The position numbers and the translations under genes are program-made. A stretch of DNA of 64,000 bases from NCBI RefSeq assembly GCF_052056485.1, contig NZ_CP183948.1:186001-250000 (forward strand), in the 5' to 3' direction. Positions 32,873 through 39,973 of the stretch are shown here, in pieces. Under the pieces are notes generated by a model. That model did not search any database and had not been told where the DNA came from. It was given only the letters and a program-made list of their open reading frames with translations. The stretch is from Paenibacillus_AQ nitricinens. GTDB taxonomy: Bacteria; Bacillota; Bacilli; Paenibacillales; Paenibacillaceae. How positions within the stretch are numbered: the stretch's first letter is position 1; the number at the start of each line of letters is the position of its first letter.

Positions 32873-34693
32873 ATGATACCTAATACTGCAGTTGATTTTC
32901 TACGTGATCATCCATTATTGCGAGGCATTCCTGATGATGAGCTACGAAATGTAATTGATGCTATAAAACTTGTGTCTTTAGAGGATGGACAACGACTTCT
33001 TATGGAAGCGTCCACCTCTAAGGACTGTTTCATTATATGGCAAGGGAAGGTGCAGGTCACCTCGGTTAACTTAGTTGGGAAGGCACTGCTCTTGGCTGAA
33101 CTTGGACCGGGAGAATTAGTAGGAGAAATCGGTCTTATTCGGAACCTACAAAGATCGGCTAGTGTTACGGCAATCGGTCAAGTAAGGGCGCTGCGTCTAG
33201 ACCGTCCATCGTTCGAATATTTGGCGAACCTGAGTCCGTTATTTTATGAAAGTGTGCTTGTGAACATACGAATCCGAATGATTCATAGTATGCTTCGAAA
33301 AGCGACCATCTGGTCGGTCATACCTGATGCTGAACTTCGGGGTCTTGCGGAGATTACAATGATCAAGAAAGTGATGAAGGGCGAAGAAATTATCAAGGAA
33401 GGTGCAGTAATTGATCAATTTCTCATGATTAGCAGCGGGAGTATCGAGCTTCGCGGCCGAAAGCGGCGCAAGATTATCCTTCGAGATGGGGATTTTTATG
33501 GAGAGACAGAGTTACTAACAGACACGGTCTCCTCACATACGTTGATCGCGGTAGAAGATAGTGAAATACTGATTATGGGCAAGTTAGAGTTCTTAACTAT
33601 ACTCGATTATTACGCTCCGGTTCGTCAACAACTCATTAAGGTTCTAAACATACGAACACCCCATCTGATGGACAAAGTTACAATTGCCTTCGGTGAGGAA
33701 TTTATTGTCGAGGATAATGAATCGCTACCTAAGGCCAAAGACAAGTGGATGGACCAGTTGCTGTGGCTGGGAGGCGGATTTCTTGTCTTATCCCTCTTGG
33801 CATTGTTCTTACATAGTCAATGGTGGAAGATCGCCGCCTTAATTGTTGGAGGTGTAGTGGGTCCCGTAGCATTCGTAGCCTTTGTAAGAAGTCAGCAGTT
33901 AGTAGGCTTTCGTCAGATGAGGGTTGGTTTAGTTTTTGTGTCTACCGCGATTGTCGCCATCCCTCTGGCTTGGTATTTAGAGCGGATTTGGCTTTTTGAA
34001 GTAAAAGCAAATTCCTTTGACTTTTCGCAGCTTTATGTCCCTTTGTCTGTGGCTTTAATAGAAGAAACTGCTAAATTGTTAATCTGTGTGATACTCGTTC
34101 GAACGCGAAAAATCCAATTTCTGATGGATGCAGTGGTGTTTGGTGCCGCAGCAGGAATGGGATTTGCAGCAGTGGAAAGTATTATTTATGGATGGGTACA
34201 TTTAGACGAAGCATCTTCCCTTGGGATGCTCGCGGTCCTATGGATGAGAGCATTATTATCACCCTTCGGCCATGGAACATGGACTGCAATTGCAACTGTG
34301 GGGATATGGTATGCAAGCAGCATGCATAAGAACTCGAACTTGGGGAATGGCAAGCCATGGACAAGATGGCGACATGCAATGGAGATGTTCTTAGCAGCAG
34401 TGGTGATGCATGCACTTTGGAATTATCGCTTTGAATCGGGTCTGATAAAGGCGGGTGCTATGACTTTAGTCGGGTTCATGGGCCTCTATTTATTGTTCTC
34501 ACTCCTTCGCAGGGGAAGAAGAGAAGAATTCCACGTATTGAATATGTTAAATCCAACCACGCATGAGGCAATTCTGCATGACGATCAAGTGAAGTCAATG
34601 ACACAGGAGCTTTACTGTGAAGGCTGCGGGTCAATGTCTCCCCAAGGTACCCGCTACTGTGCACGCTGTAGCCAGGCATTACGGATTAAATAA
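32873..34693 (+). CDS. Fusion of two cyclic-nucleotide-binding domains, PrsW-type intramembrane protease and zinc ribbon
   Basis: A 606-residue protein. Domain 1 (about 10-135) keeps the phosphate-binding cassette GELVGEIGL...RSAS with Glu85 and Arg94. Domain 2 (about 143-262) keeps YGETELL (Glu211) but lacks the arginine. Then come about eight membrane helices (295-545) with the PrsW/glutamic-protease signature: EETAK (Glu397, Glu398), FAAVES (Glu435), FGHGTW (His467) and MHALWN (His513). The C-terminal zinc ribbon has Cys582, Cys585, Cys596 and Cys599. In Bacillus, PrsW cuts the anti-sigma factor RsiW. Here ligand binding on the cytosolic side could gate proteolysis. The domain order is visible; the activity is inferred. 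Confidence 0.92.
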   Translation: MIPNTAVDFLRDHPLLRGIPDDELRNVIDAIKLVSLEDGQRLLMEASTSKDCFIIWQGKVQVTSVNLVGKALLLAELGPGELVGEIGLIRNLQRSASVTAIGQVRALRLDRPSFEYLANLSPLFYESVLVNIRIRMIHSMLRKATIWSVIPDAELRGLAEITMIKKVMKGEEIIKEGAVIDQFLMISSGSIELRGRKRRKIILRDGDFYGETELLTDTVSSHTLIAVEDSEILIMGKLEFLTILDYYAPVRQQLIKVLNIRTPHLMDKVTIAFGEEFIVEDNESLPKAKDKWMDQLLWLGGGFLVLSLLALFLHSQWWKIAALIVGGVVGPVAFVAFVRSQQLVGFRQMRVGLVFVSTAIVAIPLAWYLERIWLFEVKANSFDFSQLYVPLSVALIEETAKLLICVILVRTRKIQFLMDAVVFGAAAGMGFAAVESIIYGWVHLDEASSLGMLAVLWMRALLSPFGHGTWTAIATVGIWYASSMHKNSNLGNGKPWTRWRHAMEMFLAAVVMHALWNYRFESGLIKAGAMTLVGFMGLYLLFSLLRRGRREEFHVLNMLNPTTHEAILHDDQVKSMTQELYCEGCGSMSPQGTRYCARCSQALRIK

Positions 34694-34715
34694 TGGTCAA
34701 TTCTAACGTAGAGCC

Positions 34716-34747
34716 AAAAGCTCCATTCCTCGTGGAACGGAGCTTTT
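34716..34747. terminator. Bidirectional terminator between the PrsW fusion and the collagen-like gene
   Basis: AAAAGCTCC-TTCC/GGAA-GGAGCTTTT stem with one mismatch and a TCGT loop; T-runs exist on both strands, which fits its position between convergent genes. Confidence 0.88.
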
Positions 34748-34759
34748 CTGTGTGTTCAT

Positions 34760-35137
34760 TTAGAAACAGGTGAAGGATTGGATGGACTGCAGGCTCAAGC
34801 CTGTATACATCCAAAACCTTCCGTTCCACTGAAAACCCGCAACCGAGGTGCGTCCTACGAAAACCGGGAAAAACCAGAATTGATTTCTATTTACGAGCCA
34901 TACGTACGTATTCCGAAACAAACAACCAGCAATTGCTCCCGGGTCGACAGCAAAAGACGAAATGGCAGGTTGTTGAGGGATGAGTTGCGGGGGAGGTGAG
35001 CTGGGTGCCGTGAGTCCCGGTTGTCCTGGTGACCCTGGTATTCCTGGTTGTCCTGGTATTCCTGGTTGTCCGGGTTGCCCAGGATGCCCAGGCTGTCCTG
35101 GGAATCCTGGGAAACTTGGAGATGGGAAAAATGACAT
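34760..35137 (-). CDS. Small collagen-like protein with C-terminal surface domain
   Basis: A 125-residue protein. Residues 10-42 are a collagen-type Gly-X-Y array, mostly PGQPG, PGIPG and PGHPG. A short Pro/Gln linker follows. The last 60 residues hold the segment YVWLVNRNQFWFFPVFVGR and WNGRFWMYTGLSLQSIQSFTC, a Trp/Phe-rich pattern that I recognise from small proteins of Bacillales often found on spores. There is no signal peptide, which also fits a spore coat or exosporium location. A GGAGTGA site precedes the ATG. The Pro-rich triplets are possible substrates of the prolyl 4-hydroxylase encoded at 37560-38207. Confidence 0.8.
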   Translation of the reverse strand: MSFFPSPSFPGFPGQPGHPGQPGQPGIPGQPGIPGSPGQPGLTAPSSPPPQLIPQQPAISSFAVDPGAIAGCLFRNTYVWLVNRNQFWFFPVFVGRTSVAGFQWNGRFWMYTGLSLQSIQSFTCF

Positions 35138-35259
35138 GATCTTGTCACTCCTTAATGAATGGGCTAAAACATTGTATGTAGGAGCGGAGATAAGTGAATG
35201 GGCGTATCCGATATTTTATTGATAAATTTAGCGAGGAAGTTCCTCGACGTGGCTCTAAC

Positions 35260-35730
35260 TTACTTAGCTTCTTCACATAGCTCAGTAATTGCTTTGTTTT
35301 TGGTTAGCTGTAATAGAAGGTCATAGAATTGCTTTCTTTGCTCTAGCGAGAGATTGTCCAGCATGTTGTCAGCGACTGTATCTTGGAAAGCAAGAACTTG
35401 CTCAATAGTGGATTGCGCAAGCTCCGTAAGCTGGATCAGTGTAGCGCGTCGGTCGGTTGGATCAGGAATTCGAACAAGGAGTTTATCCTGCTCAAGCGCA
35501 TCAATAAAATCGGTAACGGTACGTGCTTTGATCCCTAATTTAACGGCTAACTCATTCATGCGGATACTGCCTGCTTCCGCGACGACTGAGAGCAGACGCA
35601 ATCTAGGGCCGGAGAGATGATAAGGCGTATTAAGCGCTAATAACTGGGATTGAAACTCTGTTTTAATGTAGTTGGTTGATCTCATTAATATGTGGATGAC
35701 GTCTATCGCCTTGGGATGATCTGTGTTCAT
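35260..35730 (-). CDS. MarR-family transcriptional regulator
   Basis: A 156-residue MarR-type repressor. The winged helix lies at about residues 45-110 (RLLSVVAEAGSIRMNELAVKLGIKARTVTDFIDALEQDKLLVRIPDPTDRRA), with the basic wing DPTDRRA. The dimerisation helices flank it. ATG 35730 has GGAGG eight bases upstream and is preferred to a start ten codons earlier. It is divergent from an efflux transporter of the MFS, the standard arrangement for ligand-responsive efflux control. Two symmetric sites in the intergenic region are candidate operators. Confidence 0.93.
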   Translation of the reverse strand: MNTDHPKAIDVIHILMRSTNYIKTEFQSQLLALNTPYHLSGPRLRLLSVVAEAGSIRMNELAVKLGIKARTVTDFIDALEQDKLLVRIPDPTDRRATLIQLTELAQSTIEQVLAFQDTVADNMLDNLSLEQRKQFYDLLLQLTKNKAITELCEEAK

Positions 35731-35744
35731 GATGTAGGGCCTCC

Positions 35745-35760
35745 TTGACTTTATTGTCAA
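35745..35760. promoter_or_regulatory. Inverted repeat at the marR leader
   Basis: TTGAC-TTTATT-GTCAA lies 15 bases before the marR start codon and just upstream of its ribosome binding site. It could be an autorepression site. Confidence 0.45.
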
Positions 35761-35925
35761 TTTTTTATTCTCAATTTCGTGAGATGGGTCAATATGTGGA
35801 TACTCTTAATGAGTGTGCTCTTTAAATTATACTCTTATAAGGTGTATTCAACTATAGTTCGGTGAAACAGAATGTTTGTAGTTTGGTGAAGCGTGCACCA
35901 AGAGGCTCGAAATAAAGGATATACC

Positions 35926-35954
35926 TTGACACCAGAGAAAATAGTGAGTATCCT
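35926..35954 (+). promoter_or_regulatory. Sigma-A promoter of the MFS efflux gene
   Basis: TTGACA, exactly 17 bases, TATCCT. The -10 element and the expected start point (about 35961) lie inside the 50-bp palindrome. Confidence 0.65.
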
Positions 35955-35988
35955 CAGTATTATATAATACTGAGGATACTCACTATTT
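35939..35988. promoter_or_regulatory. Perfect 50-bp palindrome over the efflux promoter
   Basis: Two 25-base arms without spacer, centred between 35963 and 35964; the left arm contains GTGAGTATCCTCAGTATTAT. The half-site GGATACTC occurs in it as an inverted pair and a third time at 35798-35805 nearer to marR. It is best read as the operator of the adjacent MarR protein, though MarR operators are normally 16-24 bp. Confidence 0.75.
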
Positions 35989-36035
35989 ATCTTTTTACTT
36001 ATAATTCATTCTGAATCAGAAAAGAGGTTTAGATT

Positions 36036-37424
36036 ATGTCAGATACATCCACAGAAAATGCAGATAAGCTGCTAAAAATACTTGTAGTTACCTTAATATT
36101 CTCAGTTATGAACGGTACGATGTTCAATGTAGCTCTTCCTGAGATCGGCAAAGAGTTCAATCTTGTTCCTTCTCAGGTTAGTTGGGTGATGACTAGTTAT
36201 ATGGTGGTATACGCGGTAGGTTCCATCGTCATGGGGAAATTAGCAGATAAATATCGGTTGAAGGATTTATTAACGTATGGACTGCTTATCTTCGCTCTCG
36301 GTTCATTAATAGGTCTGCTTGCTAGTGAGTTTTGGATTATTATTCTGGGCCGTGTAATTCAAGCTGCCGGTGCTTCCGTTCTTCCTGCAACAGCAATGAT
36401 CATTCCAATTCGTTATTTTGTTCCCGAGAAGAGGGGGCGGGCACTTGGAACTTCTGCGGTTGGGTTAGCGCTTGGTAATGCTTTGGGACCGGTCGCTGCA
36501 GGCCTCATCACCAGCTTTGGAAGCTGGAGGCTTATGTTTGTTCTTTCCTTACTTCCGCTACTGACACTCCCTTTTTTTCAGAAGTATTTAGATAATGTGA
36601 AAGGGAAGACAGGAAGTATTGATGTTCTTGGCGGCGGGTTATTAGCTGCAGCAGTCGCAATCCTCTTACTTGCCATCACTCAGATGCAAGTGTGGTTGTT
36701 CCTTGGAGGGCTTGTTTTGCTGGCCTTATTCATCATTCGGATTCGGAAAGCTGTGGAGCCTTTTATTAAACCAGTATTGTTCCGTAACAAAACCTATTCG
36801 ATCGGGTTGCTGCTTGCTTTTACAACGACAGCGATGAGCTTTAGTATGACGTTCATGACCCCACAATTTCTAGCGGCAGTGAATGGCTTGACTCCTTCGA
36901 CCATTGGTTTTGTGTTAGTGCCAGCAGCAATTGCTTCAGCGATCATGGGACGTAAGGGTGGCAGATTGGCTGATGATCGCGGCAATTTGGCACTTGTGTT
37001 CGTGGCTTCGGTATTGTTATTTCTAGCGTTCTCCCTACTATCTACTTTTATTGGGGTATCGGCATATTTTATTGCCATTATTTTAATATTAGGAAACGTA
37101 GGTCAGACCTTCATGCAAATCTCAATGTCCAATACGATTTCGCGGACGCTGCCAAAAGAGGAGACCGGAGTTGGCATGGGATTACTCTCCATGATCAATT
37201 TCATTTCTGGCGCGATGGCTATGAGCGTGGTTGGGAAAATGCTAGACAAGGGCACTGCCGCTGTGCAGTTCAATCCTCTGAATACTAATGTTACTGCCCA
37301 TGTGTATAGTAATATTTTTCTCGTTATGTCCCTGGTGACTATTGCTGTAGTTGTGCTGTACCGTTATCAGTTTGGTACGGGTGCTTCCGGGTCGAGGAAG
37401 AATAAAAAAGGAATGGAGATTTAA
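36036..37424 (+). CDS. MFS drug efflux transporter, TetL/QacA-like (DHA2-type)
   Basis: A 462-residue membrane protein with 12-14 predicted helices. It starts like the Tet(K)/Tet(L) and QacA group: SVMNGTMFNVALPEIGKEF with the D1-type segment, then MGKLADKYRLKDLL (motif A), GRVIQAAGASVLPA (motif B) and LGNALGPVAAGLI (motif C, the antiporter signature). Proton-coupled export of a drug or other toxic compound is likely, but the substrate cannot be read from the sequence. The divergent MarR gene and the palindrome over its promoter point to inducible expression. Confidence 0.93.
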   Translation: MSDTSTENADKLLKILVVTLIFSVMNGTMFNVALPEIGKEFNLVPSQVSWVMTSYMVVYAVGSIVMGKLADKYRLKDLLTYGLLIFALGSLIGLLASEFWIIILGRVIQAAGASVLPATAMIIPIRYFVPEKRGRALGTSAVGLALGNALGPVAAGLITSFGSWRLMFVLSLLPLLTLPFFQKYLDNVKGKTGSIDVLGGGLLAAAVAILLLAITQMQVWLFLGGLVLLALFIIRIRKAVEPFIKPVLFRNKTYSIGLLLAFTTTAMSFSMTFMTPQFLAAVNGLTPSTIGFVLVPAAIASAIMGRKGGRLADDRGNLALVFVASVLLFLAFSLLSTFIGVSAYFIAIILILGNVGQTFMQISMSNTISRTLPKEETGVGMGLLSMINFISGAMAMSVVGKMLDKGTAAVQFNPLNTNVTAHVYSNIFLVMSLVTIAVVVLYRYQFGTGASGSRKNKKGMEI

Positions 37425-37559
37425 GAGGTTATGCCATCTACGGATCAAAGAAAAACATTATAAAGCTGGATACTGGATGTCACGAAGTAATCAAGCAAAT
37501 AAAACCATTTTATGGTATGTTTTTTGTGATGGATGTTATAACCTAGGAGCTGCATAAGG

Positions 37560-38207
37560 ATGATAGGGAATAGTACAGACAAAGAACGGACGATATTTGA
37601 TCATGCTGGAAATACGATCAAGACAGAAGATCGAGAGATTCGAATTATTGCCAAGTATGAGGAGCCACTAGTTGTCTTACTAGGAAATGTGCTTAGCGAT
37701 GAGGAATGCCATGAGCTAATTGAATATTCTAGGGAACGATTGCAACGTTCAAAAATAGGCGAAGACCATGTGGTCAATCCAATTAGAACGAGCAGTGGTG
37801 TGTTCTGTGAGGAGAATGAGACGGTTACTAGAATCGAGAAACGTTTCTCTCAAATTATGAATATTCCTGTCGAGCATGGTGATGGCTTGCAAGTCCTGCT
37901 GTATATCCCTGGCCAAGAGTATCTACCCCATTATGATTTCTTCGCAGAAACGAGTCGAGCAAGTAGCAATAATCGAATTAGTACGCTAGTGATGTATTTA
38001 AATGATGTGGAGGAAGGCGGAGAAACAGCGTTCCCTATGCTTAATTTATCCGTAAGTCCTAACAAAGGTATGGCGGTCTACTTCGAATATTTTTATGATA
38101 ATCATGAATTAAATGAGTCTACCCTGCATGCAGGTACACCAGTGATCAAAGGTGAAAAATGGGTGGCAACGATGTGGATGAGAAGGCAAGCCCTTCGTTC
38201 CTCTTAA
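37560..38207 (+). CDS. 2-oxoglutarate/Fe(II)-dependent prolyl 4-hydroxylase
   Basis: A 215-residue member of the prolyl 4-hydroxylase family. The double-stranded beta-helix has the iron triad His124, Asp126 (HYD) and His190, and Lys200, which binds the C5 carboxylate of 2-oxoglutarate. YIPGQEYLPHYDFFAE and VMYLNDVEEGGETAFP are typical. It resembles the Bacillus anthracis P4H that acts on proline-rich, collagen-like peptides. A collagen-like gene lies about 2.4 kb away on the opposite strand. The ribosome binding site AGGAG is ten bases before the ATG. The 135 bases upstream hold no gene. Confidence 0.92.
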   Translation: MIGNSTDKERTIFDHAGNTIKTEDREIRIIAKYEEPLVVLLGNVLSDEECHELIEYSRERLQRSKIGEDHVVNPIRTSSGVFCEENETVTRIEKRFSQIMNIPVEHGDGLQVLLYIPGQEYLPHYDFFAETSRASSNNRISTLVMYLNDVEEGGETAFPMLNLSVSPNKGMAVYFEYFYDNHELNESTLHAGTPVIKGEKWVATMWMRRQALRSS

Positions 38208-38248
38208 ACAACTATATCTTCCAATATGATTCCATATGGATTATCAGC

Positions 38249-38275
38249 AAAGACACCTAAATAGGTGTCTTTTTT
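38249..38275 (+). terminator. Terminator, AAAGACACC family
   Basis: AAAGACACCT, loop AAAT, AGGTGTCTTT and a T-run after the prolyl hydroxylase gene. Confidence 0.92.
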
Positions 38276-38293
38276 CGAATTTAACGGCAATGT

Positions 38294-38902
38294 CTATTCC
38301 ACCAAAATACCATTAATGAACGTCATAGTTTTGTCTTTAAATTCAAGGATAAATGTATTCGAAAAATCCAGATCGCTATGAATCTCCGTCCCCAACATCA
38401 CCTCTGTTCCAACATTATCAAAGGGGTTATGAAGCAAACCTCTAGGCTTATATCTAGTTTCGGAACCAATCACATTATTATTCTCATCACGGATAAATGT
38501 AGTTTTCCCTGAGAACACCAAGTCCTTGCCGTTTTCCAAAGTTAGGTGAACCTCCAGACGAGTTTTTGTCTTCTGATAATCAATGGCCACATCTTTAGTG
38601 GATACAGGGAAACCAATAACGAAAAGTCCAACAAGGGCTGTAGCCAGTATGATCACTGTTAAGAGGGAAAAGACGAGCGTCTTTATATTTTTTGTTTTTA
38701 CCTTTTTAAAATAATTAAGTTTCTTAACCTCCTCTTGATCAACAATAGGCAGACTTAGATTTGCTGTTGCGGTCATTTCATTATAAGATTGAAGGCATTT
38801 TTCACAGGATTGCAGATGTTTTTCAATCTCTTCGTTACTATGTAAAGAGGTGAGCTTTTCAATATAGGAGGGTAATAAATCCTGAATGATTTCGCATTTC
38901 AT
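38294..38902 (-). CDS. Anti-sigma factor with zinc-binding N-terminus
   Basis: A 202-residue membrane protein. The N-terminal cytosolic part has the zinc anti-sigma motif HLQSCEKC (His-x3-Cys-x2-Cys, about residues 29-36). One membrane helix follows (about 75-97, LVFSLLTVIILATALVGLFVIGF), then an extracellular beta-rich sensor part. It should hold the adjacent sigma factor inactive until a surface signal arrives. Its start codon overlaps the sigma stop codon by four bases (ATGA), the usual coupling of such pairs. The signal is not known. Confidence 0.92.
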   Translation of the reverse strand: MKCEIIQDLLPSYIEKLTSLHSNEEIEKHLQSCEKCLQSYNEMTATANLSLPIVDQEEVKKLNYFKKVKTKNIKTLVFSLLTVIILATALVGLFVIGFPVSTKDVAIDYQKTKTRLEVHLTLENGKDLVFSGKTTFIRDENNNVIGSETRYKPRGLLHNPFDNVGTEVMLGTEIHSDLDFSNTFILEFKDKTMTFINGILVE

Positions 38903-39381
38903 GTAGATCTTCCTTTCATCAGTTTTTGTTTTCCACGGTAAAAGGTAACTCTCGCCCAGGTCTCATCTCTTCCAAGAATCTCGCCAATTTCCCGAAAGCT
39001 GAATTCCCCAGTCAAACGCAGATACAGTACTTCCTTGGTATTGGGATCAAGTAAATGAAGCTGTTTAAACAATTCCATTTTGTCTTGTGCAAGAATGAAT
39101 TGAGATTCAGTTGAATTTGCGCTAGAAACAGGAGGATCATCTAGTTCATAAGACTTCCTTTTATGTTGCTTGTCCAGCTCCTGATACCATACATGCTTAG
39201 CAATCTGACAAAGCCATACATATACTTTGCAGGTTCCATCATATTTGTGTATGGACTTTACAGCTCTATAAAAAGTTTCTTGGGTGATTTCTTCTGCCAG
39301 TAAATGATTATGACAAAAACTAAATACGAATTTATATACTTGGGTTGAATATTCCCTGTATAATTCCTCGTTGTCCTGCAT
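38899..39381 (-). CDS. ECF-type RNA polymerase sigma factor
   Basis: A 160-residue sigma-70 family factor with region 2 (about 5-72; EEITQETFYRAVKSIHKYDG, VWLCQIAKHVWYQELDKQ) and region 4 (about 100-155; PNTKEVLYLRLTGEFSFREIGEILGRDETWARVTFYRGKQKL), and no regions 1 and 3. It will direct transcription of a small stress or envelope regulon and probably its own operon. A strong GGAGGTGA site precedes the ATG. The anti-sigma gene follows with a four-base overlap. Confidence 0.94.
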   Translation of the reverse strand: MQDNEELYREYSTQVYKFVFSFCHNHLLAEEITQETFYRAVKSIHKYDGTCKVYVWLCQIAKHVWYQELDKQHKRKSYELDDPPVSSANSTESQFILAQDKMELFKQLHLLDPNTKEVLYLRLTGEFSFREIGEILGRDETWARVTFYRGKQKLMKGRST

Positions 39382-39403
39382 TCGTTCACCTCCTCAGGTT
39401 ATA

Positions 39404-39430
39404 TATCCGTAAAAAGCTATAAACGTTACA
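39404..39430 (-). promoter_or_regulatory. Candidate autoregulatory ECF promoter
   Basis: On the minus strand TGTAAC, 15 bases, then CGGATA stand just upstream of the sigma gene. AAC at -35 and CG at -10 are the hallmarks of ECF promoters. The leader would be only about 16 bases long. Confidence 0.5.
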
Positions 39431-39577
39431 GCCTTTCTAAAAATATTATGAGTATAACGAAATAACGCCTTGGGTGTGTAGTATGATAAAAATCCTTAGA
39501 AATGTAAAAAAAGAAGGACTGCTTTTCCTCTATAATTAGATGAGATCTTATTGTAGAAGTTACAAGGAGGCTCATAA

Positions 39578-39919
39578 ATGACAATAAAGGTAACCCGACA
39601 ATTAAACGAAGGTCCTAAAATTCAAAAAGAACAAGATATTGTCACAAAAATGATTCGTATATATTGTAAGAAAAAACATCACCATAAGGGGCTTTGCAAC
39701 GAATGTCAGGATCTAAACGATTATGCTCTGAAGAGGTTAGCTTATTGTAAGTTCGGGGAAGTGAAAACGGCTTGTGCTAAATGCCCTATTCATTGTTATA
39801 AACCGGAGTATCGTCAAAGAATAAAAGGGGTTATGCGTTTTTCAGGTCCATGGATGTTACTATATCATCCCATTGAGTCAATTAGGCATATTCCATTACC
39901 CAATAAGCTGAGAAAATAA
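39578..39919 (+). CDS. YgbA-family (nitrous oxide-stimulated promoter family) protein
   Basis: A 113-residue cytosolic protein that matches the YgbA_NO family: IVTKMIRIYCKKKHHHKGLCNECQDLNDYA, LAYCKFGEVKTACAKCPIHCYKPEYR and the C-terminal MRFSGPWMLLYHPIESIRH are all in place. Five to seven cysteines and a His cluster suggest bound metal. In Enterobacteria ygbA belongs to the NsrR nitrosative-stress regulon; whether that applies here cannot be seen. CAAGGAGG precedes the ATG. It is a single-gene unit. Confidence 0.92.
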   Translation: MTIKVTRQLNEGPKIQKEQDIVTKMIRIYCKKKHHHKGLCNECQDLNDYALKRLAYCKFGEVKTACAKCPIHCYKPEYRQRIKGVMRFSGPWMLLYHPIESIRHIPLPNKLRK

Positions 39920-39924
39920 GAAAA

Positions 39925-39952
39925 AAAACGGACATCATTGGATGTCCGTTTT
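39925..39952. terminator. Bidirectional terminator
   Basis: AAAACGGACATC, loop ATTG, GATGTCCGTTTT, between convergent genes. Confidence 0.92.
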
Positions 39953-39973
39953 ATGATCTAGCATTTTTACGTT

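Noticed and set aside
34182..34679. Minus-strand open frames opposite the PrsW fusion gene
   Set aside because: They are shadows of the well-supported plus-strand gene, without ribosome binding sites or recognisable domains.
34980..35222. Plus-strand frame with GCPGCPG repeats opposite the collagen-like gene
   Set aside because: A Gly-X-Y array also gives Gly/Pro triplets on the other strand. The minus-strand frame has a good ribosome binding site, a recognisable C-terminal domain and a terminator; the plus-strand frame lacks a recognisable domain after the repeat.
38294..39381. Direct assignment of the ECF anti-sigma factor as substrate of the nearby PrsW fusion
   Set aside because: Proximity of about 4 kb and family knowledge make it possible, but the genes are separated by several units and no sequence link exists; kept only as a test to perform.
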